From: Dehalococcoidia bacterium
GTDB taxonomy: Bacteria; Chloroflexota; Dehalococcoidia; Lucifugimonadales; HRBIN23
Direction of reading: 5' to 3'
Assembly (NCBI GenBank): GCA_025060295.1
Contig: JANXCH010000013.1
Span: 1 to 64,000 of the forward strand
Length of the DNA: 64,000 nt
This document shows, piece by piece, positions 33,314 through 42,000 of the stretch; position 1 is the first letter of the stretch, and each line of letters starts with the position of its first letter. The notes under the pieces are model-generated. The model saw nothing but the letters and a program-made list of their open reading frames with translations. It had not been told where the DNA came from and searched no databases. The position numbers and the translations under genes were made by a program.

Positions 33314-33346
33314 CCTTGACAGGGATATCCCACAAGGCGCTATGAT
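33314..33346 (+). promoter_or_regulatory. Promoter of the solute-binding lipoprotein gene
   Basis: TTGACA (33316-33321) and TATGAT (33341-33346) are separated by 19 bp. Directly after the -35 comes the palindrome GGGATATCCC (33322-33331), part of a 19-bp element repeated in inverted orientation at 33258-33276. This suggests one regulator for both divergent units. Confidence 0.6.
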
Positions 33347-33406
33347 GGCTTGAGCCAGAGGGGCCACTCCTTTCGCCTCGTTGCCCCCCGACGGTCACGA
33401 GGGCTT

Positions 33407-35200
33407 ATGCGGCGGAGGGTTTGTGCGCTGGTGGGCCTCCTGGTTGCCCTGGGGGCACTGCTGGGGGCGTGCCGGGGTGTGCCGCAGCCCAGCCAGCCCG
33501 TGCCTCCCCGTGTGCCGACACCGCCCAGTGCCGAACCGCCCCCGGTGCTGCCCACCCCGACACCTGTTGCCCTCCCCCCGGTTGTTGCCGAACCCACCCC
33601 CACACCCACCCTCGTGCCTCCCCCGGGTCCGCCCCTGAAGTATGGGGGTATTCTGCGCAACGCCCAAGCCGATACGCCCCCCTCCTGCGACCTGCGCATG
33701 GAAGAGGGGCGTGCCTACGCCGCCGTTTTCGCGTGTAGCCCTATGCTCAACCAACTTGTGAAGTACGAGGGTGGGGGATACGAGAAGGTTGTGCCCGACC
33801 TAGCCCAGGCGTGGGAGGTGCAGGACGGGGGGAGGACATGGGTATTCCGCCTGGGGGATGCCCGCTGGCACGACGGACTGCCCGTTACCTCCGCCGATGT
33901 CCTGTATTCCTTGGAAGCGGTGCTCCATCCCCCGGCGGGGATGCGTGTGGGGCGGGCGGGTGCCCTGCAACGCTACATAGAGCAGATGGACGCCCCCGAC
34001 CCCAAGACCGTCGTCATCCGCTTGAAGTTTCCCGCTCCCTCCTTCCTGCCCACCCTGGCGTTGGTGTACGCGTCCATTTTCCCGCGGCACCACCTGATGC
34101 ACCTGGTCCCCCCCAGCCCCAAGACGCCCGACCTGGTGGTGGGCAGCGGCCCCTTCACCTTTCGGCGGTGGCTCCCGGGCTCCTTTGTGGAACTGGCCAG
34201 GAACCCTCACTACTTCCTCAAAGACCGCCCCTATGTGGACGGCTATACCATCTACATCATGCCCGACGCCACCAGCCGGTTGGCCGCCCTGCGCACCCGC
34301 CAGATAGACATGCTCTCCGCCGATGCCCTGCGCCGGGAGGATGTGGCGGAACTGCTCGCCCACCCCCGTTTGCGGGAGCAGATCATCGTGCACACCCACT
34401 ACGCCAACAGCGTGGCGACCCTGCAGATCAACACCGTCGCGGCTCACCGCGACCCCCGCACGGGGAGGGTGGTGGACTGGGGCGACCTGCGCCTGCGCCA
34501 GGCGCTCAACCTGGCCATAGACCGCCACGAGGTGCGCACCGCCGTCTATGGGGGGCTGGGGGCTTTGGGGGGCCTTTTACCCCCCTATTCCCCCTGGGGC
34601 CTCACCGAGGAGGAGGTGGCCCGCCTGCCCGGGATGGCCCCCACCGGCCCCGCCAAAGAGGCGGAACGTGTTCAGGCCCGTCGGCTTCTGGTGGAAGCGG
34701 GTTTCCCCGAAGGGCTGGATGTCCCCCTTCTGGTGCGGAGCGCTCCCACACCCCTTGCTCTAGCCTCCGCCCTCCAGGAGCAGGCCAAAACGATAGGCGT
34801 GGGCGTACATCTGGTGGCCCTGGAGGGGCCCCGCTACTGGGAGGCGCTGGCGCGCCGGGAATTTGTGCTCCTGGCCCACATCCACACCCTGCCCCTTTTT
34901 GACCCCGACCTGGTCTTCGCCTCCCACGCCCTGTGCGGGGGGCCCGAGAACTACCCGGGCGTGTGCGACCCTGTTCTGGAGGACCTGTTCCGTCGCCAGC
35001 AGGAGGAGATGGACCCCGCTCGGCGGCGGGAGGTGGTGCGGGCCTTCCAGCGCCGTTACCAGGAGGTGCTGGGGAAAATGACGCTGGTATGGGAAGTGCG
35101 TCACCCCGCCTGGTGGGGCTATGTGAAGGGCTACACTCCCACACCCCTCTACTATCTCCAGCACGGCTCCCGCATGGAGGAGGTGTGGCTGGACCGCTAG
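33407..35200 (+). CDS. ABC transporter solute-binding lipoprotein, family 5 (peptide/nickel type)
   Basis: 597 residues from ATG 33407. The signal MRRRVCALVGLLVALGALLGAC ends in a lipobox, and a Pro-rich linker of about 55 residues follows. The SBP_bac_5 domain begins GGILRNAQADTPPSCDL and has VVPDLAQAWEVQDGGRTWVF, RLGDARWHDGLPVTSADVLY, VGSGPFTFRRWLPGSFVELA and LRLRQALNLAIDRHEV. It would bind an oligopeptide or similar solute outside the membrane. No permease or ATPase gene is adjacent, so its transporter must be encoded elsewhere. It diverges from the leuC'-gcv string and shares an operator-like repeat with it. Confidence 0.88.
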   Translation: MRRRVCALVGLLVALGALLGACRGVPQPSQPVPPRVPTPPSAEPPPVLPTPTPVALPPVVAEPTPTPTLVPPPGPPLKYGGILRNAQADTPPSCDLRMEEGRAYAAVFACSPMLNQLVKYEGGGYEKVVPDLAQAWEVQDGGRTWVFRLGDARWHDGLPVTSADVLYSLEAVLHPPAGMRVGRAGALQRYIEQMDAPDPKTVVIRLKFPAPSFLPTLALVYASIFPRHHLMHLVPPSPKTPDLVVGSGPFTFRRWLPGSFVELARNPHYFLKDRPYVDGYTIYIMPDATSRLAALRTRQIDMLSADALRREDVAELLAHPRLREQIIVHTHYANSVATLQINTVAAHRDPRTGRVVDWGDLRLRQALNLAIDRHEVRTAVYGGLGALGGLLPPYSPWGLTEEEVARLPGMAPTGPAKEAERVQARRLLVEAGFPEGLDVPLLVRSAPTPLALASALQEQAKTIGVGVHLVALEGPRYWEALARREFVLLAHIHTLPLFDPDLVFASHALCGGPENYPGVCDPVLEDLFRRQQEEMDPARRREVVRAFQRRYQEVLGKMTLVWEVRHPAWWGYVKGYTPTPLYYLQHGSRMEEVWLDR

Positions 35201-35201
35201 G

Positions 35202-36401
35202 TTACCCGCCCCCCGCCAGGACCCGCCCCGCCGCCGCCGTGCCGGCTCCGGGGGGCACCTCGTAGCCCAGACGGGGGAGAAGGGCCTCCAGGGCGCACAG
35301 GAGGGTGAGCACAGCCGACGGCGTAGCGTTCTCCCCCATGAGGCCGATGCGGAGGATTTTGCCCCGCAAGGCCCCCAGCCCGCCCCCCACCTCAATACCC
35401 CATTCGTCCAACAGGGTGCGGCGCAGTTTCATCTCGTCCACCCCCTCGGGGAGGACAACGGTGGTCAACTGGGGAGTGCGGTGGGCTTCGGCCACCAGCA
35501 GGCGCAAGCCCAAAGCCTCCAGGCCCGCCCACAGCGCCCGGGCCACCCGCCGATGCCGTTCCCAGCGGGCCTCCAGGCCCTCCTCCAAAATGAGGCGCAA
35601 GCCCTCGTGCAGACCGTAGAGGAGGTTGACGGGTGCCGTATGGTGGTACAGGCGCGGCCCGCCCCAGTAGGAGCGGTGGAGGGTCAAATCCAAGTAGAAG
35701 GAGCGCACCTTTTGGGTGCGGCGGGCGATGGCCTGCTCCGCCCGGGGGCTAACGGTGACCGGGGCCAAACCCGGCGGACATCCCAAACACTTCTGGGAGG
35801 CGCTATAGCAGAAGTCAATGCCCCAGGCATCCACCTCTACGGGGCTTCCCCCCAGGGAGGTTACAGCATCCACGATGAGCAGGCAGTCGTAGCGACGGGC
35901 CAGGGCGGATAAGGCCTCCAGGGGCTGCAGCACACCGGTGGAGGTCTCGGCGTGGACAACGCCCAACGCCTTCACCTTCGGGTGTTTGCGCAGTTCCGCC
36001 TCCACGGCGTCCGGGTCCAGGGGGCGTCCCCACTCCCCTGGGACGGTGGCCACCGTGGCCCCGTAGCGGCGGGCAATTTCCGCCAAGCGCTCCCCGAAGA
36101 AGCCGTGCGTGCCCACCACCACCACATCCCCCGGCTCCACCAGGTTGGCGATGGCCGTCTCCATCCCGGCGGTGCCTGTGCCGGGCATGGCGATGCACAG
36201 GTCGTTGCGGGTGCGGAACAGGGCGCGCAACATCGCCGCTATTTCGTCCATGGTCTGCATCCATGTGGGGTCCAGGTAGCCCAGGGCGGGGGCGCTCATA
36301 GCCCGCAGGACGCGGGGGTTGATGTTGCTGGGGCCGGGCCCCAACAGCAGGCGCTGGGGCACCTGCAACGGGGGTGCCACGGACGCTGCCATCTGCGCCA
36401 T
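35202..36401 (-). CDS. Class V aminotransferase (serine/alanine-glyoxylate aminotransferase family)
   Basis: 399 residues. RLLLGPGPSNINPRVLRAMS opens the fold. AMPGTGTAGMETAIANLVEP is the PLP phosphate loop, VDAVTSLGGSPVEVDAWGID holds the PLP-binding Asp, and YSASQKCLGCPPGLAPVTVS holds the Schiff-base Lys. It transfers an amino group from alanine or serine to glyoxylate to make glycine, which the cleavage system encoded at 25.6-30.1 kb can use. It is monocistronic, converging with the solute-binding gene. Confidence 0.88.
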   Translation of the reverse strand: MAQMAASVAPPLQVPQRLLLGPGPSNINPRVLRAMSAPALGYLDPTWMQTMDEIAAMLRALFRTRNDLCIAMPGTGTAGMETAIANLVEPGDVVVVGTHGFFGERLAEIARRYGATVATVPGEWGRPLDPDAVEAELRKHPKVKALGVVHAETSTGVLQPLEALSALARRYDCLLIVDAVTSLGGSPVEVDAWGIDFCYSASQKCLGCPPGLAPVTVSPRAEQAIARRTQKVRSFYLDLTLHRSYWGGPRLYHHTAPVNLLYGLHEGLRLILEEGLEARWERHRRVARALWAGLEALGLRLLVAEAHRTPQLTTVVLPEGVDEMKLRRTLLDEWGIEVGGGLGALRGKILRIGLMGENATPSAVLTLLCALEALLPRLGYEVPPGAGTAAAGRVLAGGG

Positions 36402-36474
36402 ACACGCCTCCTTGGGGGGAGTGGGCTTGCTTGCCTTACCATCCTACCACACGCCCCACCAGGGGCACGCCCGC

Positions 36475-37416
36475 CTATGAGGGCAGGCGGGAGCCGATAA
36501 AGTCCCTATAGCCCGCCAGGAACTCCCGCCACCCCATAGGGCGCTTCCCCTCCAGGTGCAGGCGCAGAAGGGCCAGAACGCCCTGGCCCGTTTGCAGGCC
36601 CACGGGGGCGGGGGCGTGGGTGGGCAGGGCGACCACAGTGCCCGGGGGGTGGGCGGTGTCCTGCGGCCAGGGTCGCGCCTCCAGCACCTTCAGCACCTGC
36701 CCCTTCCAGCGGGTGAAGGTGCCCGGCCAGGGGTCATAGGCCCGCACCGCCCGCCACAACTGCACCGCCGACTGGGTGAAGTCCAGCCAGCCGTCCTCTT
36801 TGGTAAGCAGGCGGGTGGTGCTGGCCTGGGTGGGGTCTTGGGGGCGGGGGGAGATCTCCCCCCGCGCCCAACGCTCCAGGGTCTGCACCAGCAGAGACGC
36901 CCCCCGACGGAACAGGCGCTCCGTCAGAGTGCGGGTCGTATCTTCGTCCCTTATAGGCTCCTCCACCTGGGCCAGGATGGGGCCGGTGTCCATCCCCGGG
37001 TCTAGCAGCATAAGCGTTATCCCCGTAACCGCGTCGCCGTTGAGGATGGCTGTGGCCACAGGCGACGGCCCCCGATATTTGGGGAGCAGGGAGGGGTGCA
37101 GGTTCAAACAACCCAAAGGGGGAATGGCCAACACCTCGGGGGGCAGGAGTTTGCCATAGGCGGCCACGATGATGACCTGGGGGGCTAGGCGGCGCAGGGT
37201 CTCTTGAGCCTCGGCGCGGCGCAGGGTGGGGGGCTGGAAGACGGGGAGCCCCCGCTCCACTGCCCACACCTTCACCGGCGAGGGTTCGGTGCGCTGGCCC
37301 CGGCCGGCAGGCTTATCGGGCGGGGTGACCACCCCCACCACCTCGTGCCCAGCCTCTGCCAGCGTCTCCAGCACAGGGATGACAAAGGCAGGGGTTCCCA
37401 TGAAGACCAGACGCAT
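36475..37416 (-). CDS. fmt: Methionyl-tRNA formyltransferase
   Basis: 313 residues from ATG 37416, with GGGGGGAGGGG ahead. MRLVFMGTPAFVIPVLETLA begins the formyl transferase domain. The catalytic segment NLHPSLLPKYRGPSPVATAI and the Asp in LMLLDPGMDTGPIL follow. The C-terminal tRNA-binding OB-like domain begins near 205. It formylates initiator Met-tRNA using 10-formyl-tetrahydrofolate. def is not adjacent. It diverges from uvrA. Confidence 0.95.
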   Translation of the reverse strand: MRLVFMGTPAFVIPVLETLAEAGHEVVGVVTPPDKPAGRGQRTEPSPVKVWAVERGLPVFQPPTLRRAEAQETLRRLAPQVIIVAAYGKLLPPEVLAIPPLGCLNLHPSLLPKYRGPSPVATAILNGDAVTGITLMLLDPGMDTGPILAQVEEPIRDEDTTRTLTERLFRRGASLLVQTLERWARGEISPRPQDPTQASTTRLLTKEDGWLDFTQSAVQLWRAVRAYDPWPGTFTRWKGQVLKVLEARPWPQDTAHPPGTVVALPTHAPAPVGLQTGQGVLALLRLHLEGKRPMGWREFLAGYRDFIGSRLPS

Positions 37417-37604
37417 GACCCCTCCCCCCTCAGTGTAACGCTTGGGGCGTGCGAGCACCCTGCACGGGAGCATCTGCACCGATGACGCCTTTCGCACAAC
37501 CTGCAGACCCCGCCGAAAACGGGATAACCCTCTCCCTCTGATCCTGGGCAACAGGGGGGTGATGGGCTACCATGGAGGGATTACCAACGAGCGGGGCGCT
37601 ACGC
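37417..37604. promoter_or_regulatory. Divergent fmt-uvrA promoter region
   Basis: TACCAT (37569-37574) is a likely -10 for uvrA, with the start at 37605. I see no clear LexA-type palindrome and no open frame in the region. Confidence 0.35.
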
Positions 37605-40484
37605 ATGGACGCCATCATCGTGCGCGGGGCGCGGGAGCACAACCTGAAGGGGATTGATGTCACCATCCCCCGCAACCGGTTCGTGGTCATCACGGGGGTC
37701 TCGGGGTCGGGCAAAAGTTCCCTGGCCTTTGACACCATCTATGCCGAGGCTCAACGGCGGTATGTGGAATCCCTCTCCTCCTATGCCCGCCAGTTCTTGG
37801 GACGCTTGGAGAAGCCCGATGTGGAGGAAATTCGCGGCCTTTCCCCCGCTATCTCCATTGACCAGAAGGGCGTCTCCCACAACCCGCGCTCCACGGTAGG
37901 CACTATCACCGAGATTTACGACTACCTGCGCCTGCTGTTTGCCCGCGTGGGGGTGCCTCACTGCCCCCAGTGCCGCCGCCCCGTCCAGAAGCAGACCGTA
38001 GACCAGATCGTGGATGCCCTGTATGCCCTGCCCCCGAACACCCGCCTGATGGTGCTGGCCCCTGTGGTGCGTGACCGCAAGGGGGAGCACAAGGATGTGC
38101 TGGAATCGGCTCGCAAGAAGGGCTACCAGCGGGTGCGGGTGGACGGCGTGCTGTACGACCTGGGGGAGCGCATTGAACTAGACAAGGATAAGCGCCACAC
38201 GGTAGAGGTGGTGGTGGACCGCCTAGTTACGGGGGAGGGGCTGGAGCGGGGGCGGGTGCACAACTCGCTGGAGACGGCCCTGCGCCTGGCCGATGGGGTG
38301 GTGGGCATCTCCCTGGTGGACCGCAAAGAGGAGCTCATCTTCGCCGAACAGTTTGCCTGCCCCTATTGCGGCATCAGCATGCCCGAGCCGGAGCCCCGCA
38401 CCTTCTCCTTCAACAGCCCCCACGGGGCCTGCCCGGCGTGCACGGGCCTCGGCTTCACCCTGGAACTGGACCCTGACTACATCGTCCCCAACCCCGACCT
38501 GACCCTGGCCGAGGGGGCCATCATCCCCTGGACGCGCATGGGTGCCTCCAGTCCCTGGTATCGGAGCCTGCTGGAGTCCCTGGCGCGGGCCTACGACTTC
38601 TCCCTCCACACCCCGTGGAAGGACCTTCCCCCCTGGGTGCAGGACTTGGTGCTCTACGGCGATAACGAACGCTCCTTCACCATGCGCCACCGCACCCAGC
38701 AGGGGAAGGTGTACAAGTGGGAGACCACCTTTGAAGGGGTCATACCCAACTTAATGCGCCGCTACAAGGAGACGGAGTCCGACTATATCCGCTCGGAGAT
38801 TGAGCGCTACATGGCCCAGCGCCCGTGCACCCAGTGCCAGGGGAAGCGCCTGAAGCCCGAAGCCCTGGCAGTAACCGTGTGCGGCAAGAACATTATGGAG
38901 GTGTGCGCCCTGACCATCGAGGAGGCCAGCCGTTGGGTGCAGGCCATCCAGCAGGAGGACCCCCAGCGGGAGGTGCGGGGAGAGGTGCTCACCCCCCGCC
39001 AGCGCCTCATCGCCCGCCAGGTGCTGAAAGAGATCGCCACCCGCCTGCAGTTCCTGTTAGACATCGGCCTAGACTACCTGACATTGGACCGCATGGCCAG
39101 CACCCTGTCGGGGGGCGAGGCCCAGCGCATCCGCCTGGCCACCCAAATCGGCTCGGGCCTGACGGGGGTGCTGTATGTGTGCGATGAGCCGTCCATTGGC
39201 CTGCATCCTGTGGACGACCATCGCCTCATCGCCACCCTGAAGCGCCTGCGGGATATGGGCAACACCATCTTGGTGGTGGAGCACGACGAGGCCATCATCC
39301 GCGCTGCCGATTGGATTATTGACCTGGGCCCCGGCGCGGGGGAGCACGGGGGACGCATCGTGGCCGAGGGGACGGTGGAGGACATTATGGCCTCCCCCGA
39401 GTCCATCACGGGGGCGTATCTGTCGGGGCGTCGGCGCCTTCCCCTCCCCTCCAAGAGGCGGCCGGGCAACGGCCTGTTCCTGGAGGTGCAGGGGGCCCAA
39501 GCCAACAACCTGAAAGACATCACCGTCCGTTTCCCCCTGGGCACTCTGACCTGCGTAACGGGCGTGTCCGGGTCGGGCAAGAGCACCTTGGTGTACGATG
39601 TGCTCTACAAGCGCCTGGCCCAGCACTTCTACCGCGCTAAGGACAAGCCCGGCCCCCATCGGGCTATCATCGGGATGGAGCACCTGGATAAGGTGGTGCT
39701 GGTGGACCAGTCCCCCATCGGGCGGACGCCCCGCTCCAACCCTGCGACGTATGTGGGGGTGTTCACCCCCATTCGGGAACTGTTCGCCCAGTTGCCAGAC
39801 GCCAAGATGCGGGGCTATGGGCCGGGGCGCTTCTCCTTCAATGTGCGGGGCGGGCGCTGCGAGGCCTGCGAAGGGGAGGGCTACACCGAGATCCAGATGC
39901 AGTTCCTGCCCGATGTGACGGTTCCCTGTGAGGTGTGCAAGGGGCGACGCTACACCCGTGAGGCCCTGGAGGTCAAGTTCAAGGGCTACTCCATCGCCGA
40001 TGTGCTGGACATGACGGTGGAGCAGGCCCTGGAGGTGTTCAAGGACATCCCCCGCATCCGCTCCAAACTGGAGACCATGCGGGATGTGGGGCTGGGGTAC
40101 ATCCGCCTGGGCCAGCCCGCCACCACCCTGTCGGGGGGCGAGGCCCAGCGGGTGAAACTGGCGGCGGAACTGTCCCGCCGGGCCACGGGGCGCACCCTCT
40201 ACATCCTGGACGAACCCACCACTGGCCTCTCCTTTGAGGACTGCGCCTACCTGTTGCGGGTGCTCCACCGCCTGGTGGACCGGGGGAACACGGTCATCCT
40301 GATTGAGCACCACCTGGATATGATCAAGAACGCCGACTGGATTATTGACCTGGGGCCGGGGGCAGGGGAGCGGGGGGGCAGGGTGGTGTGCACGGGCACC
40401 CCCGAACAAGTGGCACGCCACCCGGCGAGCGCAACGGGCCAGTTTTTGCGCCGTGTGCTGGACGTGGAGGCGGGGGTGCGGTAA
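37605..40484 (+). CDS. uvrA: Excinuclease ABC subunit A
   Basis: 959 residues from ATG 37605; the in-frame ATG 37572 lies within the probable -10. Two ABC ATPase modules are present: Walker A GVSGSGKSSLAFDTIYAEAQ and GVSGSGKSTLVYDVLYKRLA, with signatures TLSGGEAQRIRLATQIGSG and TLSGGEAQRVKLAAELSRR. Zinc-finger cysteines occur in CPYCGISMP...CPAC and in GGRCEACEGEGYTEIQMQFL with CEVCKGRRY. It scans DNA for bulky damage and loads UvrB. It stands alone without uvrB. It ends with a normal C-terminus. Confidence 0.97.
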   Translation: MDAIIVRGAREHNLKGIDVTIPRNRFVVITGVSGSGKSSLAFDTIYAEAQRRYVESLSSYARQFLGRLEKPDVEEIRGLSPAISIDQKGVSHNPRSTVGTITEIYDYLRLLFARVGVPHCPQCRRPVQKQTVDQIVDALYALPPNTRLMVLAPVVRDRKGEHKDVLESARKKGYQRVRVDGVLYDLGERIELDKDKRHTVEVVVDRLVTGEGLERGRVHNSLETALRLADGVVGISLVDRKEELIFAEQFACPYCGISMPEPEPRTFSFNSPHGACPACTGLGFTLELDPDYIVPNPDLTLAEGAIIPWTRMGASSPWYRSLLESLARAYDFSLHTPWKDLPPWVQDLVLYGDNERSFTMRHRTQQGKVYKWETTFEGVIPNLMRRYKETESDYIRSEIERYMAQRPCTQCQGKRLKPEALAVTVCGKNIMEVCALTIEEASRWVQAIQQEDPQREVRGEVLTPRQRLIARQVLKEIATRLQFLLDIGLDYLTLDRMASTLSGGEAQRIRLATQIGSGLTGVLYVCDEPSIGLHPVDDHRLIATLKRLRDMGNTILVVEHDEAIIRAADWIIDLGPGAGEHGGRIVAEGTVEDIMASPESITGAYLSGRRRLPLPSKRRPGNGLFLEVQGAQANNLKDITVRFPLGTLTCVTGVSGSGKSTLVYDVLYKRLAQHFYRAKDKPGPHRAIIGMEHLDKVVLVDQSPIGRTPRSNPATYVGVFTPIRELFAQLPDAKMRGYGPGRFSFNVRGGRCEACEGEGYTEIQMQFLPDVTVPCEVCKGRRYTREALEVKFKGYSIADVLDMTVEQALEVFKDIPRIRSKLETMRDVGLGYIRLGQPATTLSGGEAQRVKLAAELSRRATGRTLYILDEPTTGLSFEDCAYLLRVLHRLVDRGNTVILIEHHLDMIKNADWIIDLGPGAGERGGRVVCTGTPEQVARHPASATGQFLRRVLDVEAGVR

Positions 40485-40528
40485 GGGGCCCCCGCCCTTG
40501 ACCCCCACAACCCAGGGGAGCGAGGGCC

Positions 40529-40687
40529 GTGGTGCGTCTGTTCATCGGCCTGGCATTAGTGGCTTTGGGCACGCTCCTGCTCTTGGAGCGGTTGGGGATC
40601 GTGGAAGGGGCGTGGAGTATCGGGTGGCCCGCCCTGCTCATCGTGCTTGGGGTAGCTGTGCTCTTGGGTGGTCTTTTGCGGAGGTAG
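40529..40687 (+). CDS. 52-residue LiaI-LiaF-like transmembrane protein
   Basis: GTG start with GGGGAGCGAGGG ahead. The sequence is two hydrophobic helices around a short loop: LFIGLALVALGTLLLLERLG, then SIGWPALLIVLGVAVLLGGL, ending RR. The WPALLIVLG pattern is typical of the LiaI-LiaF/DUF5668 membrane region of envelope-stress proteins. It lies 6 nt before the LiaF-like gene, so the two form a unit and may be co-translated. Confidence 0.7.
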   Translation: MVRLFIGLALVALGTLLLLERLGIVEGAWSIGWPALLIVLGVAVLLGGLLRR

Positions 40688-40693
40688 ACGGGG

Positions 40694-41290
40694 ATGCGGC
40701 CGCCGTTCTGGGCGCAACTGGCGGGGGTGTTTCTCATCGCCGTGGGGATGGTGCTCCTCCTCAACGCCTTGGGCATCGCGTTGGTGGCGGTGGTGGATGT
40801 GCTTATCGGGGCGGGGGCGGTGGTGTTGATCATTATGGGGTTGCGCCTGTTGCGGCGCTCCCGCTGGGTGCGACGGGAGCCCTTCGTGGACATCCTAATG
40901 GGGAGCATTCGGCGGGGCTCCGAGTGGGAGGTTACCTCGGCCCAGTTTGCTGTGGGCATCGGGCAGGTGCGCCTGGACTTGACGGGCGCACGGGTGCCCC
41001 CTGGGGAGCACCACCTGCTGGTGGATTGCATTCTGGGCAGTGTGCGGGTGGTGCTCCCCGCCGATGTGGGGGTCGCCGTGTCGTGTCGGGTGGGGTTGGG
41101 GGAGATTGTGGCCTTTGGCCAGCGGTGGGAGGGGATCAACCGCTCCCTGACCCTGCGCACCCCCGACTACGAGAAGCAGAGCCGACGCATCGCCCTGGAG
41201 GCCTCCGCCACCATCGGGCAGATACACCTCTCCCGCCCGGCGGCGGTTGAGGTGCCCCAGGCTTTGCCGGCGCTCATCGTCCCCCCGTAA
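40694..41290 (+). CDS. LiaF-like cell-envelope stress protein
   Basis: 198 residues. Two membrane helices (about 6-26, 32-52) precede a C-terminal soluble domain (about 65-198) of the LiaF/DUF2154 beta-rich type: DILMGSIRRGSEWEVTSAQF, GIGQVRLDLTGARVPPGEHH, VDCILGSVRVVLPADVGVAV. In Firmicutes LiaF holds back the LiaRS two-component system, which answers antibiotics that hit lipid II. No kinase-regulator pair adjoins it here. It follows the 52-residue membrane gene by 6 nt. Confidence 0.75.
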   Translation: MRPPFWAQLAGVFLIAVGMVLLLNALGIALVAVVDVLIGAGAVVLIIMGLRLLRRSRWVRREPFVDILMGSIRRGSEWEVTSAQFAVGIGQVRLDLTGARVPPGEHHLLVDCILGSVRVVLPADVGVAVSCRVGLGEIVAFGQRWEGINRSLTLRTPDYEKQSRRIALEASATIGQIHLSRPAAVEVPQALPALIVPP

Positions 41291-41305
41291 GAGGCGCGCC
41301 CCCCT

Positions 41306-41896
41306 TTAATGGTCGCCCGGCTTGGCGTAGGGGTGGCTCCACAGGGCCACCTGCAGCACCACCGATTTGAACCACGCCTGGTGCATCTTGTCCACCACCT
41401 CGGGCGGGTGCCCCTTCTTGGCCAGGAAGGGGCGGATGGTGGCGGTGATGGGGTAAATGAAGGCGATTAGGTACCGCAGGGGGATGTGGGGCACCGACTG
41501 CACCTTGTCGGTCTGGTTCTTTTTGGTGCGGTGGTGGCGCAGGCCGATTTCGTGCTGGTAGTCCAGCCAGGCCTGGTCATACTTGCGGTTGCAGGTGTCC
41601 AGGATCCACTGGCCGAAGCGCTTGCGCACCGCCCCCAGGTAGTCGGGCAGGGGCTTCCCATCGGGGCCGGTGAAGTAGTACACGAGGTGCGGATGGGAGG
41701 CCACGAAGCCATACCACAGGTCCAGCACCTGCTCAATCTGGTCGGCCAGCACCTGCCCCGCCATGCGCAGGTAGCGCTCGTCCTCCTCGGTGAACATGAC
41801 GGCCTTTTTGAGGTCGTCAAACTCCTTGAGGGTGATGGGCGACTTGGCCACAGCGGGGGTGCCGTAGGTATAGCCGGGGATAGCCGTGCCGGTCAT
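41306..41896 (-). CDS. Protoglobin-family heme protein
   Basis: 196 residues; ATG 41896 is chosen because AAGGAGGTGGCC precedes it. PGYTYGTPAVAKSPITLKEF is the typical N-terminal loop. YLRMAGQVLADQIEQVLDLW and WYGFVASHPHLVYYFTGPDG continue the globin helices. The proximal heme His is in WLDYQHEIGLRHHRTKKNQT, and VQSVPHIPLRYLIAFIYPIT follows. It is a single-domain protoglobin with no signalling domain attached, and would bind O2, CO or NO. It diverges from a double-HxlR regulator across a palindrome, which suggests that the regulator controls it. Confidence 0.9.
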   Translation of the reverse strand: MTGTAIPGYTYGTPAVAKSPITLKEFDDLKKAVMFTEEDERYLRMAGQVLADQIEQVLDLWYGFVASHPHLVYYFTGPDGKPLPDYLGAVRKRFGQWILDTCNRKYDQAWLDYQHEIGLRHHRTKKNQTDKVQSVPHIPLRYLIAFIYPITATIRPFLAKKGHPPEVVDKMHQAWFKSVVLQVALWSHPYAKPGDH

Positions 41897-41928
41897 GGCC
41901 ACCTCCTTGGGGAAGGGCTACAATTCCT

Positions 41929-41957
41929 ATTGCAAAAGCCGAGCTTCCCAAGGTCAA
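41929..41957 (-). promoter_or_regulatory. Promoter of the protoglobin gene
   Basis: On the minus strand TTGACC (41952-41957) and TGCAAT (41929-41934) are spaced 17 bp apart. The start codon is 33 nt beyond the -10. The palindrome at 41971-41985 lies 13 bp upstream of the -35. Confidence 0.6.
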
Positions 41958-41970
41958 TTCCGCACTTTTC

Positions 41971-41985
41971 GGTAACCTGGTTACC
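41971..41985. promoter_or_regulatory. Palindromic operator candidate
   Basis: GGTAAC-CTG-GTTACC is a perfect inverted repeat between divergent protoglobin and HxlR-type genes, immediately before the AAAAGGAGA ribosome site of the latter. It is the natural candidate site for the regulator. Confidence 0.6.
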
Positions 41986-42000
41986 AAAAGGAGACCGTCC

